From a bacterium (lineage in GTDB: Bacteria; SAR324; XYD2-FULL-50-16), in NCBI GenBank assembly GCA_018830885.1, contig JAHJRI010000063.1, positions 1 to 32,641 of the forward strand: DNA of 32,641 nucleotides, read 5' to 3'. Every line of letters starts with the position of its first letter. Position 1 is the stretch's first letter. Below the pieces are notes generated by a model. It made no database searches, was not told where the DNA came from, and worked only from the letters and a program-made list of their open reading frames with translations. The translations under genes were made by a program, and so were the position numbers. Below are positions 1 through 8,505 of this stretch, in pieces.

Positions 1-62
1 ATTTTTTTGGAATGTAAATCGATGCCGCAATAGTACCTGTGTTGTTTTGTATAAAAGTTCAT
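1..62 (-). CDS. IS110-family transposase, N-terminal fragment cut by window edge
   Basis: On the minus strand an ATG at 62-60 opens a frame that reads MNFYTKQHRYYCGIDLHSKK and continues off the left edge. The YCGIDLH segment matches the start of IS110-family DEDD transposases, in which the Asp of GIDLH is the first catalytic acid of the RuvC-like domain. A good ribosome binding site (AAGGAG, minus strand, complement of 71-76) lies about 8 bases upstream. Only about 20 residues are visible, so intactness cannot be judged. It diverges from the hydrolase gene at 165. The family call is from memory of the N-terminal motif and is fairly secure despite the short length. Confidence 0.72.
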   Translation of the reverse strand, partial: MNFYTKQHRYYCGIDLHSKK

Positions 63-63
63 G

Positions 64-128
64 GCCTTCTCCTTTTATGAGTTTTGAAATATTCGACAAA
101 TAGATCTTAACGAATAGGAGGAGAAGGC
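64..128. repeat. 10-bp inverted repeat between IS110 start and hydrolase gene
   Basis: GCCTTCTCCT at 64-73 is repeated in exact inverted form as AGGAGAAGGC at 119-128. The left copy doubles as the Shine-Dalgarno region of the minus-strand IS110 transposase. The right copy lies 37 bases before the hydrolase start. It may mark the non-coding end of the IS110 element, or it may be a chance result of two purine-rich ribosome-binding tracts. The rest of 63-149 is AT-rich and no other structure is evident. Confidence 0.35.
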
Positions 129-164
129 TCAAACAGTATCATATATATAATGGAGGACGTAACG

Positions 165-1019
165 ATGACAGTACCTCAGATGAAGACAGTCAAGGGAGAC
201 GGTGTGCATATCAATCTGGCTGTCTGGGAAGGACAGCAGAAAAACATTCTTTGTGTGCACGGCATTACGGCGAACTGCCGCAGTTGGGATATGCTGGCCA
301 GATCCCTGGCCCCGGATTTCAATGTCATGGCCATGGACCTAAGGGGACGGGGGATGTCTGAAAAACCGGACTCCGGTTATGCCATCGACTACCACATCCG
401 GGACATCCTGGCGCTGTTGGATGACCTGGGTATCGAGCGCGTCGTGCTGATAGGGCATTCCCTGGGGGCATTTATCTCGCTGGTCTTTGCGGCCGAGCAT
501 CCCGGCCGGGTTGAGCGGCTGATTCTCGTGGATGGCGCCGGTGATCTGTCGCAGGAGCAGTTGGATCAGGTTTTTGCCGGCATCAAACCCGCGTTTGACC
601 GGTTGGACCAGGTTTTTCCCTCCAAAGCGGCATATATGGAAAAGATGAAATCCGCACCCTATCTGCAGCCGTGGAATGATACCGTGGATACCTACTACGA
701 TCACGAAATTGAGTCAACGGAAGGTGGTGTGAAGACGAACATCAACCTGGCCCATATTGTTGAGGAAGCGGCCAATGTCAGAACCGTGAAGTGCAGGACC
801 TTCTATCCGAAGCTGCAGTGTAAAACCCTGATCCTGAAAGCCACCGAGGGTCTGATGAGCCGGGACGATCTTCTCCTGCCCGAAGATGTCGTTGAGACCA
901 TGATGCGGGAAATTCCGGATGCAATCCGGTTTGACGTGGCAGGCACCAACCACTATGGAATCGTTTTTCAGCCACATGCCAAAAGAGATCAGGCAATCCG
1001 GCAGTTCCTGGCTGACTAG
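165..1019 (+). CDS. alpha/beta hydrolase
   Basis: The protein is 284 aa with the classic alpha/beta hydrolase layout. It has an HG oxyanion motif (CVHGITANCRSW, about residues 30-41), the nucleophile elbow GHSLG with Ser at about 99, and a C-terminal catalytic His (TNHYG, about 263). Family members include enol-lactonases, C-C hydrolases and esterases, and the substrate cannot be chosen from sequence. I prefer ATG 165 to the ATG at 150 because GGAGG at 152-156 sits 8 bases before 165 and would overlap the upstream start. There is no signal peptide, so it is likely cytoplasmic. It stands alone: upstream is a divergent IS110 transposase, and downstream the ABC-transporter operon converges on it across a strong hairpin. 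Confidence 0.85.
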   Translation: MTVPQMKTVKGDGVHINLAVWEGQQKNILCVHGITANCRSWDMLARSLAPDFNVMAMDLRGRGMSEKPDSGYAIDYHIRDILALLDDLGIERVVLIGHSLGAFISLVFAAEHPGRVERLILVDGAGDLSQEQLDQVFAGIKPAFDRLDQVFPSKAAYMEKMKSAPYLQPWNDTVDTYYDHEIESTEGGVKTNINLAHIVEEAANVRTVKCRTFYPKLQCKTLILKATEGLMSRDDLLLPEDVVETMMREIPDAIRFDVAGTNHYGIVFQPHAKRDQAIRQFLAD

Positions 1020-1087
1020 CGGCACAGCGCTCAGCGGATGCGGCTTTGATTTTGTGAATCCAGGTCTGTCTGATGGGTGCCGATTTT

Positions 1088-1123
1088 AGAGCGACACCTG
1101 TTTGAAACGACAGGTGCCGCTCT
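1088..1123. terminator. strong hairpin between convergent genes, possible bidirectional terminator
   Basis: Bases 1088-1101 pair with 1110-1123 through 13 of 14 positions, with one A-C mismatch and an 8-base loop. It lies between the hydrolase stop (1019) and the stop of the binding-protein gene on the other strand (1179), where a shared terminator is expected. There is no T-tract on the plus side and only AAAATC beyond it when read on the minus side. It is therefore not a canonical intrinsic terminator and could instead protect mRNA 3' ends. Confidence 0.5.
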
Positions 1124-1178
1124 GATAGGCGGTATGGATCAGACGCTGGCTGTTTCTCTGAACACAGGTCCTCTGACC

Positions 1179-2150
1179 TTAGTAAGCCGATGTCGGGAAA
1201 TAGAAATCCTTTGCGTTTTCCTTGACCACCAGATCAGCCGACAGGATGACTCTTGACGGTGCATGATACAGGCCGCCGACTTTCTCGCCCCTGGCCCCTG
1301 CGACACCAAATACAACGCCGGATGCAACCATGGAGGGGTTATAGGTGACAGTTGCCCGAACCAGCGGGTCATTGTCCATGATCATCTTCACAATATCCTT
1401 TGAGCCTGCACCTCCCAGAACCGTTTTAATGTCTTTACGGCCGGCCTCTTTAATCGCCTGCATCACCCCTTTCAGCATATCGTCATCCTGGCACCAGACG
1501 GCATCGATACGGTTATGCTTCTGCAGATAGTTTTCCATCAGGCGCAGGGCTTTCTGGGTTGACCAGTCTGCGGGCTGGGAATCGAGGATCTTGATGTCGG
1601 GATAGTTGGCCATCACTGCATTGAAGGCGTCCACTCTCTGCTTGTTGATAGGGATGGACATTCCTTCCAGGATGACCAGTCTGCCTTTGCCGTTCATCTC
1701 TTTGGCCAGCCATTTCGCGCCAACCTCGCCCAGTCCCGGGTTGTCCCCGGCGATAAACATGTGTTGAGCCGGTGTTGGCAGTTCCCGGTCCACAACAACC
1801 GTATAGATGCCGCTGTTGTATGCTTCCTCAATCACCTTTTGCAGGGTGGCGGGGTTGTGGGGGAGAATGACGAGTGCATCGATCCCTTTCACCATCAGGT
1901 CTTCCACATCACCAACCTGCTTGCTGCCTGAACTGGCTGCCACAACAAAAAAAGTGACATCTTTGTCTTTCGCCTGAATATCATTCACCGCTTTTTTTGC
2001 CCACCATAACAAACCGGCGGTCCAACCATGATCAGCCGAAGGGACGGAAACCCCCACCTTGATTTTTTTTGCCGCAAATACACTATTCGCGGGCACTATC
2101 ACGAAAATCAGTGCCATTGCGATGACCAGATACTTCACTAGACTCTTCAT
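1179..2150 (-). CDS. sugar ABC transporter periplasmic substrate-binding protein
   Basis: The protein is 323 aa with a clear Sec signal peptide: a basic N-terminus, a hydrophobic core, and likely cleavage after VFA at about residue 26. The mature part is a type-I periplasmic binding fold of the RbsB/Peripla_BP_4 kind. It has the KIKVGVSVP opening strand, a GIDALVILPHNPAT segment, VVVDRELP, and a hinge-side AVWCQDDDMLKG region. Such proteins bind pentoses, hexoses or polyols and deliver them to the permease. It is the last gene of the minus-strand sugar operon, 47 bases after the permease gene. A GGGAGAG ribosome binding site precedes the ATG. Xylose is the obvious ligand from context, but the protein does not look like a plain XylF and a glycoside or polyol is possible. 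Confidence 0.88.
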   Translation of the reverse strand: MKSLVKYLVIAMALIFVIVPANSVFAAKKIKVGVSVPSADHGWTAGLLWWAKKAVNDIQAKDKDVTFFVVAASSGSKQVGDVEDLMVKGIDALVILPHNPATLQKVIEEAYNSGIYTVVVDRELPTPAQHMFIAGDNPGLGEVGAKWLAKEMNGKGRLVILEGMSIPINKQRVDAFNAVMANYPDIKILDSQPADWSTQKALRLMENYLQKHNRIDAVWCQDDDMLKGVMQAIKEAGRKDIKTVLGGAGSKDIVKMIMDNDPLVRATVTYNPSMVASGVVFGVAGARGEKVGGLYHAPSRVILSADLVVKENAKDFYFPTSAY

Positions 2151-2197
2151 AAAATCTCTCCCAGATTAAAAAAATTAAATAAATTCAAACCACTTTT

Positions 2198-3163
2198 TCA
2201 ACTCTTCTTGTACTGGAGCAGGACAGCGATCAATATCACCAGCCCTTTCACCGTTCCCTGCAGATACGGTGATACACCCAACATGTTTAACATATTATTG
2301 ATGATGCCCAGAATAACGGCCCCAATAACAGTTCCCCATATTGTCCCCCTTCCTCCGGACAATGGTGTTCCTCCAATCACGACGGCTGCGATGGCGTCCA
2401 ATTCGAAGAAAATACCAGCGTCCCCCGGGCTGACGGAATTCAGACGGGATGAGAGCAGGACTGCTGTGACACCGACTGTAAACCCAGTAATCACAAAGGT
2501 TAAAAAAGTGATCCATTTGACTTTTATAGCGGAAAAAACCGCTACCTGCTGGTTCGCGCCGACCGCGCAAACGTGTCTTCCAAAGGGGGTGTTGTTCAAC
2601 AGGACATGAAAAGCAACAGCCAGTCCCAGGAAGATTAAGACCGGAAAAGGGATATTTAAGAAATAACCGCCTCCTATTTCCGGATAGAGGTCATTTTGAG
2701 AAATGACCTCCCCTGCTTCACTGACATACAGCGTCAGCGAACGAAAGATCGACATGGTACCCAATGTCGCGATAAATGATGTAATTCGGCCCTTGGTAAC
2801 AATCAATCCATTCACAGCACCCAGAGCCGACCCAAGTACGATAGCCGCGAGCACGGCCAGGATCACTGCATCTGCACCGGCTCCCAGGTAGTTCAGGGTG
2901 TATATGGCGATGACACCGACGAACGCTGTCATGGAACCGACCGAAAGGTCAAAACCGCCGGCGACGATGGCGAACGTCATTCCCAGGGCAATGGTCCCGG
3001 TATAGGAGACCTGTCTGAGAATATTGGTGATATTCCTGAATTTCAAAAAGTGCTCACTGCCGATTGCAGACAGAATAACCAGCAGCAGCAGGGCAATAAA
3101 GGGTGTGTATTTGGAAAAGTCGATTTTTTTTATTTGATTCCAGTTGACCGCTTGAAAATTCAT
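2198..3163 (-). CDS. sugar ABC transporter permease (RbsC/XylH type)
   Basis: This 321-aa, very hydrophobic protein has about 8-10 predicted membrane spans and belongs to the BPD_transp_2 family. It shows the family landmarks ALGMTFAIVAGGFDLSVGS, VNGLIVTKGRITSFIATLGT and the conserved AAVVIGGTPLSGGRG loop near the C-terminus. It forms the inner-membrane channel of the importer, presumably as a dimer with the ATPase encoded just upstream (27-base gap) and the binding protein encoded just downstream. AGGGAG lies directly before the ATG. Length and motifs are complete and nothing suggests decay. Confidence 0.9.
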   Translation of the reverse strand: MNFQAVNWNQIKKIDFSKYTPFIALLLLVILSAIGSEHFLKFRNITNILRQVSYTGTIALGMTFAIVAGGFDLSVGSMTAFVGVIAIYTLNYLGAGADAVILAVLAAIVLGSALGAVNGLIVTKGRITSFIATLGTMSIFRSLTLYVSEAGEVISQNDLYPEIGGGYFLNIPFPVLIFLGLAVAFHVLLNNTPFGRHVCAVGANQQVAVFSAIKVKWITFLTFVITGFTVGVTAVLLSSRLNSVSPGDAGIFFELDAIAAVVIGGTPLSGGRGTIWGTVIGAVILGIINNMLNMLGVSPYLQGTVKGLVILIAVLLQYKKS

Positions 3164-3190
3164 TTCTCCCTTCGATGATTGGTTCTGAGT

Positions 3191-4675
3191 CTAATTTAGT
3201 CCTGCTGCGTAATACATGATCTCTTCTTCATTGATGTGCTCCCCGCTCACTTCGCTGGTAATCCGTCCTTCCCGCATCACAATGACCCGGGTACAGAGAC
3301 CGATGATCTCTTCCAGTTCCGATGAGATAATGATACAGGAAACACCGGCTTCGACCAGGGAATGGATGAAGTGATACATGTCCCGTTTGGCGTTGACGTC
3401 GATGCCCCGGGTGGGTTCGTCAAGAATGAGGATATCGGGATCGGTGTCCATCCATTTTGAAAAATAGACTTTCTGCTGATTTCCACCGCTGAGGAACTCC
3501 AGCTCCGATTTCAGGGAACTGGCCTTGATATTGAACTGTTTAATATAGTTGCGGGTACTTTCCGCTTCCTGCTCTTTGCGGATAAACCAGCGGGTATATT
3601 TTTTCAGGGAAATCAGTGTGATATTTTCAGGAATGCGGAAATTCAGCAGCAGCCCTTTTCCTTTCCTGTCTTCAGACAGGTACCCCAGTTTATGTTTCAG
3701 TGCGTCCAAAGGAGACTGAATATCCACTTTTTCACCATTAATAGTGATCTCTCCTGAATTTTTTGGTCTCAACCCCATCAGACTCTCCGCCAGTTCGGTA
3801 CGACCCGCGCCGATCAGGCCTGAGAAACCGAGAATTTCCCCTTTCTTGAGCTCAAAACTGATATCTGTCAGGAGGTTGGTGATATTCAGATTCCGGACCT
3901 GAAGCACCACCTCCTCCTGGGGAAAGCTTTTTTCGGGAAATGTCTGGTTGAGCTCTCTGCCGACCATTTTCCTGGCCATGTCGTGTTCATCGACATTTTG
4001 AACCTCTTCCACACCGATCTGATCCCCGTCTCTCAGGATCAGTATTCGATCACAGACCCTTTTGACCTCCTTCAACTTGTGGGAAATAAAAAGGATCGTC
4101 ACCCCCTTTTCCTTCAACTTTGCCATCAAATCAAAGAGTATTTCCACCTCGTGAATCGTCAAAACAGTGGTCGGCTCATCCATGATCAGAATATGGGAAT
4201 CATGCACCAGCGCCTTGGCGATTTCCACCATCTGTTTTTGAGCCACACTGAGGCTGGAAATCAGGGCGTTGGGTGAGAGATCCGTCTGGAGTTCCTGCAT
4301 CAGGTTGGACGTCTGTTCCCGCATATACGGTTTATCAAGCAGAAATCCCTTCCGAACTTCAGACCCCAGAAAGATATTTTCGAACACCGTCAGCGTTTCA
4401 ATCAGGTTGAACTCCTGGGGAATCATGCTGATACCGAGTGCCTTGGCCTCCATCGGCGTTCCGACGGAGACCTTCCGACCCGCTAAAAACAGTTCTCCGG
4501 CGCTGGGTGTATAGATACCGCAGATAATTTTCAACAGTGTGGATTTACCAGCACCATTTTCACCCAGGATCCCATAGATCTCCCCGCGATTGATATCGAT
4601 ATTGATATTGTTCAGGACCCTGACCCCTGAAAATTCCTTGCTGATGTTTTTGATGGTTAACAATGGCTCAGACAT
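3191..4675 (-). CDS. sugar ABC transporter ATP-binding protein (RbsA/MglA/XylG type)
   Basis: The protein is 494 aa with two fused ATPase domains, the usual size for carbohydrate-importer ATPases. Domain 1 has Walker A GENGAGKST at 38-46, signature LSVAQ, and Walker B ILIMDEPT. Domain 2 has the degenerate Walker A GLIGAGRTE typical of this family, signature LSGGNQQKV and Walker B ILILDEPTRGIDV. The lysine missing from the second Walker A is normal for RbsA-like proteins. It energises the permease encoded 27 bases downstream. No good ribosome binding site is seen before the ATG, and the start is chosen on alignment of the opening MSEPLLTIKNISKEFSGV. Confidence 0.92.
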   Translation of the reverse strand: MSEPLLTIKNISKEFSGVRVLNNINIDINRGEIYGILGENGAGKSTLLKIICGIYTPSAGELFLAGRKVSVGTPMEAKALGISMIPQEFNLIETLTVFENIFLGSEVRKGFLLDKPYMREQTSNLMQELQTDLSPNALISSLSVAQKQMVEIAKALVHDSHILIMDEPTTVLTIHEVEILFDLMAKLKEKGVTILFISHKLKEVKRVCDRILILRDGDQIGVEEVQNVDEHDMARKMVGRELNQTFPEKSFPQEEVVLQVRNLNITNLLTDISFELKKGEILGFSGLIGAGRTELAESLMGLRPKNSGEITINGEKVDIQSPLDALKHKLGYLSEDRKGKGLLLNFRIPENITLISLKKYTRWFIRKEQEAESTRNYIKQFNIKASSLKSELEFLSGGNQQKVYFSKWMDTDPDILILDEPTRGIDVNAKRDMYHFIHSLVEAGVSCIIISSELEEIIGLCTRVIVMREGRITSEVSGEHINEEEIMYYAAGLN

Positions 4676-4698
4676 AACGGTTCGTTGGCATCAATGCA

Positions 4699-5688
4699 CT
4701 ACTTTTTCATATCCCCATCAAAGGCGATATCAGAAGCGGAAAAATTCATTTTCTTGACAAATTCAGCTGATTCCGCGGCTCCGAATTCCCGGTCCATCCC
4801 GTTATCCTCCCACTCCACGGACAGCGGGCCGCTGTATTGAGCGGCATTCAGTTCGCGGATGATCTCCTCAAAATTGACATCGCCATGGCCCAGGGACCGA
4901 AAATTCCAGCCCCGTCTCAAGTCCCCGAATTCGATGTGGGACCCCAGAATGCCGGCTTTTCCATCCAGGGTGACGGCGGCGTCCTTCATATGCACGTGGT
5001 AAACCCGATCGGCAAATTCCCGGATAAACAGTTTGGGATCAACCCCCTGCCAGACCAGGTGGCTCGGGTCAAAATTGAGACCCAGTGCTGGTCGGCGCTC
5101 GAATACCTTGAAAAGCCGTTCGGTGGTATAAAAATCATACGCAATTTCTGTCGGATGTACTTCAAGCCCGAACTTGACCCCGCTGCTGTCAAAGGCATCC
5201 AGAATCGGTGACCAGAGTTTCAATATTTCCTGGTATCCGGCCTCGACCATTTCCGGTGTCGTAGGTGGAAAGGAGTAGATGTATTTCCAGATCGGGGATC
5301 CCATAAAACCGGTCACCACATAGCAGCCCATGTTTTTGGCTGCCTGGACGGTCAGCAGCATCTCTTCAATACCCCACTGCCGGATCGCTTCGGGTTTGCC
5401 GTGCAGTTCAGCGGGAGCAAAGGCATTCAGCCGTTCATCGTAGGCGTCACCAACACACTGACCGGTGAGGTGAGCCCCCAGCGCCCAGCATTTTAAATTA
5501 TATTTGTCCAGTATTTCAAGTCGATTGGCGACATAGGCGGGCTCGGAAGCTGCTTTGCGGACGTCCATATGGTCGCCCCAGCAGGCGATTTCGAGGCCAT
5601 CGTAACCCCAGGCTGACGCTTTTTGACAGATCGTTTCAAACGTCAGATCGGCCCATTGGCCTGTAAACAAAGTGACAGGTCTGCTCAT
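4699..5688 (-). CDS. TIM-barrel sugar phosphate isomerase/epimerase family protein
   Basis: This is a 329-aa AP-endonuclease-2-like xylose-isomerase-type TIM barrel. Metal-site motifs typical of the superfamily appear in order: LEVHPTE (Glu), NFDPSHLVWQG (Asp, His), HVHMKDA (His) and SVEWEDN (Glu). Members include inosose dehydratases, tagatose 3-epimerases and 3-keto-sugar-processing enzymes. Its place between a Gfo/Idh oxidoreductase (22 bases upstream) and an importer is a recurring pairing in pathways where a sugar is oxidised and then epimerised, dehydrated or hydrolysed. A GAGGAG ribosome binding site precedes the ATG. The exact reaction is not recognisable. Confidence 0.85.
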   Translation of the reverse strand: MSRPVTLFTGQWADLTFETICQKASAWGYDGLEIACWGDHMDVRKAASEPAYVANRLEILDKYNLKCWALGAHLTGQCVGDAYDERLNAFAPAELHGKPEAIRQWGIEEMLLTVQAAKNMGCYVVTGFMGSPIWKYIYSFPPTTPEMVEAGYQEILKLWSPILDAFDSSGVKFGLEVHPTEIAYDFYTTERLFKVFERRPALGLNFDPSHLVWQGVDPKLFIREFADRVYHVHMKDAAVTLDGKAGILGSHIEFGDLRRGWNFRSLGHGDVNFEEIIRELNAAQYSGPLSVEWEDNGMDREFGAAESAEFVKKMNFSASDIAFDGDMKK

Positions 5689-5710
5689 TCGTTTCTCCTC
5701 TTGTTATTGA

Positions 5711-6883
5711 TTAAAAATCCACCCAGATGGCACCGCGTCTGGAACTCTCGACGCATCGCTCGATAAAGACAACCCCCTGGCGGCCGTCTCCGATCCCGGG
5801 AAAATCGAGATCCCCTTCAGTCGGTGTCTCTCCCTCTTTCTTTTTGATCAGCATGGTCACAAACGTTTTGTATATGTTGGCAAAAGCCTCATAGTATCCT
5901 TCCGGATGACCCGATGGGATCCTGGGGTAGGTGCCCGCATGGACAGACAGCTCGTCCCGCCCTCTTGAGAGTGTTTCCGTCGGCTTTCCCAGATATGAGA
6001 CTTTCAGATAGTTGGGGTTTTCCTGGGACCATTCGATGGAAGCCTTCGAACCGTATATCCTGACCCTGAAATCATTATCGTGACCGACTGCAATCTGTGA
6101 GCTCCAGTACAGTCCCTTGCTGCCGTTGTCATAGTCAACCATGATGGACGCGTTGTCGTCGAGGATGCGGCCTTCCACCATCGTGTCCAGTCTGGCGCAA
6201 AGCCGCTTGATTTTAAACCCTGTCAGGTAGGAGATCATGTTTTCAATGTGACTGCCGATGTCTCCGACGCAATTGGAGGCGCCGGTCCTGGCCGGGTCAC
6301 TCCGCCAGGCGGCCTGTTTCTGACCGGACGCCTCAAGCAGGGTGCTCAGCCAGTCCTGGGGATATTCCGCATTGACAAAGCGTATCTCTCCCAGCACCCC
6401 CTGTCGGATCATCTCCCTGGCATGCTTGACCATGGGGTAACCGGTATAGGTGTAGGTCACGCAGAAAAACAGATTTTTTTCCCGGGCCAGTTTTTCAAGT
6501 TCTGCGGCTTCGGCGGATGTCACCGTCACCGGTTTGTCACAGACCACATGGAACCCGTTCTCCAGAAAAGCTTTGGCGATGGGGTAGTGGGTGACATTCG
6601 GGGTAACGATGACAACAAAATCGATCCTGTTTTCCCGGGCACCCTCTTCCCTGGCCATATCTACATAGTTTTTGTAGAGTCTTGACGGCGGAATGCCGAG
6701 TCCCAGACCGGTATCCAGTGTTTTTTGCTCATCCTGGGAAAAACAACCACAGACAAGATCGGTTTTTCCGTCAAAGGCGGCGGCTTTTCGGTGAACATCG
6801 CCAATAAAGGAACCCTCACCACCACCGACCATGCCGTAGGTCAAACGCGTCGGGTTTTTCAATGTCAGGCTGCTCTCAATCAT
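5711..6883 (-). CDS. Gfo/Idh/MocA family NAD(P)-dependent sugar oxidoreductase
   Basis: The protein is 390 aa. The N-terminal Rossmann fold begins YGMVGGGEGSFIGDVHR (about 16-32). The family signature is CDKPVT with the conserved Lys at 117. A second active-site motif GDIGSH (Asp 208, His 212) is followed by the larger C-terminal beta-sheet domain. The opening GEGSFIGDVHR is reminiscent of levoglucosan and glucoside 3-dehydrogenases rather than inositol dehydrogenases, but this is from memory. It lies between xylB and the TIM-barrel gene, preceded by GGAGGA. Likely role: oxidation of a sugar or glycoside hydroxyl before the isomerase acts. Confidence 0.87.
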   Translation of the reverse strand: MIESSLTLKNPTRLTYGMVGGGEGSFIGDVHRKAAAFDGKTDLVCGCFSQDEQKTLDTGLGLGIPPSRLYKNYVDMAREEGARENRIDFVVIVTPNVTHYPIAKAFLENGFHVVCDKPVTVTSAEAAELEKLAREKNLFFCVTYTYTGYPMVKHAREMIRQGVLGEIRFVNAEYPQDWLSTLLEASGQKQAAWRSDPARTGASNCVGDIGSHIENMISYLTGFKIKRLCARLDTMVEGRILDDNASIMVDYDNGSKGLYWSSQIAVGHDNDFRVRIYGSKASIEWSQENPNYLKVSYLGKPTETLSRGRDELSVHAGTYPRIPSGHPEGYYEAFANIYKTFVTMLIKKKEGETPTEGDLDFPGIGDGRQGVVFIERCVESSRRGAIWVDF

Positions 6884-6941
6884 ATTTCGTCCTCCATATT
6901 ATTTTTTGAGATGGCAGATGAATGCAATTCCGGACAGGGTG

Positions 6942-8495
6942 TCATCCGGCTGATTTTAAGTCGAACCAGGTCGTTCCTGAACGGATCTGGTTTAATTCCA
7001 GCAGGGATCGGTTCAGCTGCAGGTAATCATCATATATCCGGCGATAACAATCCATATTGTCCTTTCGGGGTTCCAGAGCCGTGTCCGGGTCAAGTTTGAC
7101 ATAGCGATCTGTGATCTCTTTCAGGTCAACTGGTGAGCCGGATGCCTTCTGATAACACCACATCGCCTGAATGGCGGCCCCCAATGCCCCGGCTTCCTCG
7201 ACTCGCGGGCAGATCACCGGGCAGTTAAAAATGTCCGCCACGATCTGCCGCCAGACTTTGCTTTTGGCACCACCGCCCACCAGTCTGATCTGGCTGGGGG
7301 AGATTCCCTGTCGTCCCATGACTTCCAGTCCGTATTTGAGCCCGAAGGTGGCTCCCTCCATGGACGCCCGGCAAAGATTGGCTACTGTAAAATTGGTCGA
7401 TGACAACCCGTAGAGGGATGCCCGTGCGTTGGGGAGTTGAGGTGTTCTTTCCCCGTTGAAATAGGGCAGCAGGATGATGCCCTGGGAACCGATGTCCGCT
7501 TCGGCGACCTTGCGGTTCAATTCATCAATGGTCAGATCAAGTACGGCGCGGGTCAGTTCCGTGGACACCGTGACATTCATGGTACAGACCAGGGGCAGCC
7601 ATCCGCCGCTGCTGGAACAGAAACCTGCCAGTTCTCCCTGGGGGTCGATAATGGGGCTGGACGAAAAAGAGAATATGGTGCCCGAGGTCCCCAGGCTTGC
7701 CGTGACGATGCCGTCTGTGACGTTGCCGGTGCCGATTGCAGCCATCATGTTGTCGCCGCCGCCGGAACTGACCAGGACCCTGCCGGAAAAACCGAACTGC
7801 TGAGCGAGTTGGGCCCTCACTTCGCCACAGGGATCATCGGACGCAGTGAATGGCGGCAGGCAGTTGATGAGTCGGCCGGATGGATCAATGGCGTTCAGGA
7901 TTTTCTCAGACCACTCCCGGCGCATGACATCGAAATAAGCTGTACCGGAGGCGTCACCGAATTCGGTGCTTATTTCTCCCGTCAACCAGTAATTCAGGTA
8001 GTCGTGGGGCAGCAGGACCGACTGCAGCCGGTCGTAATGTTCGGGTTCATTCTGCAGCAGCCAGAGTATTTTGGGCGCGGTAAACCCGGGAGCGATAATG
8101 TTTCCAATAATATCAATTACCTTTCCATCACCACCGATTTTGTCAGTCAGTATTTTACACTGGGCGACCGTTTCTGTATCACACCACAGTTTTGCCGGGC
8201 GGATGACCTGCCCTTCCCTGTCCAGAGGTACCATGCCATGCTGCTGGCCGGAAATACCAATGGCTTTAACCCGGTCAGCAGCAATCCCTTCCTGACTGAG
8301 CGCCTTCGTGATTGCCCGGGAACAGGCTGAGATCCACCAGGAGGGCTCCTGTTCGCGTTTGCCGAGTGCATCTTCAATCATCTCGTGGTTGACATAAGCG
8401 GACGACAGGATCTGGCCTTCTTTCTGGCTTAAAACAATGACCTTGGTGCCCTGAGTACCGCTGTCAATACCAATAAAGAGTGGTGCGGACGTCAT
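6942..8495 (-). CDS. xylB: xylulokinase
   Basis: This is a 517-aa FGGY-family kinase. It has the ATPase phosphate-1 loop FIGIDSGTQGTK at 7-18, the substrate-loop motif GISGQQHGMV characteristic of xylulokinases, a GGGDNMMAAIGTG segment and the C-terminal adenosine motif RLVGGGAKSKVWRQI. It converts D-xylulose to D-xylulose 5-phosphate for the pentose phosphate pathway. The frame remains open to 8552, but the extra 19 residues would overlap the end of xylA and lack family similarity. ATG 8495 places the conserved core at the normal distance and 10 bases after the xylA stop, which suggests coupling. Assignment is firm because xylA is adjacent. Confidence 0.93.
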   Translation of the reverse strand: MTSAPLFIGIDSGTQGTKVIVLSQKEGQILSSAYVNHEMIEDALGKREQEPSWWISACSRAITKALSQEGIAADRVKAIGISGQQHGMVPLDREGQVIRPAKLWCDTETVAQCKILTDKIGGDGKVIDIIGNIIAPGFTAPKILWLLQNEPEHYDRLQSVLLPHDYLNYWLTGEISTEFGDASGTAYFDVMRREWSEKILNAIDPSGRLINCLPPFTASDDPCGEVRAQLAQQFGFSGRVLVSSGGGDNMMAAIGTGNVTDGIVTASLGTSGTIFSFSSSPIIDPQGELAGFCSSSGGWLPLVCTMNVTVSTELTRAVLDLTIDELNRKVAEADIGSQGIILLPYFNGERTPQLPNARASLYGLSSTNFTVANLCRASMEGATFGLKYGLEVMGRQGISPSQIRLVGGGAKSKVWRQIVADIFNCPVICPRVEEAGALGAAIQAMWCYQKASGSPVDLKEITDRYVKLDPDTALEPRKDNMDCYRRIYDDYLQLNRSLLELNQIRSGTTWFDLKSAG

Positions 8496-8505
8496 GGTTT
8501 TCCGG

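Noticed and set aside
7437..8330. 297-codon plus-strand open frame opposite xylB
   Set aside because: It is wholly antisense to a confident xylulokinase gene, with low-complexity composition and no family similarity, so it is a shadow frame in GC-rich coding DNA.
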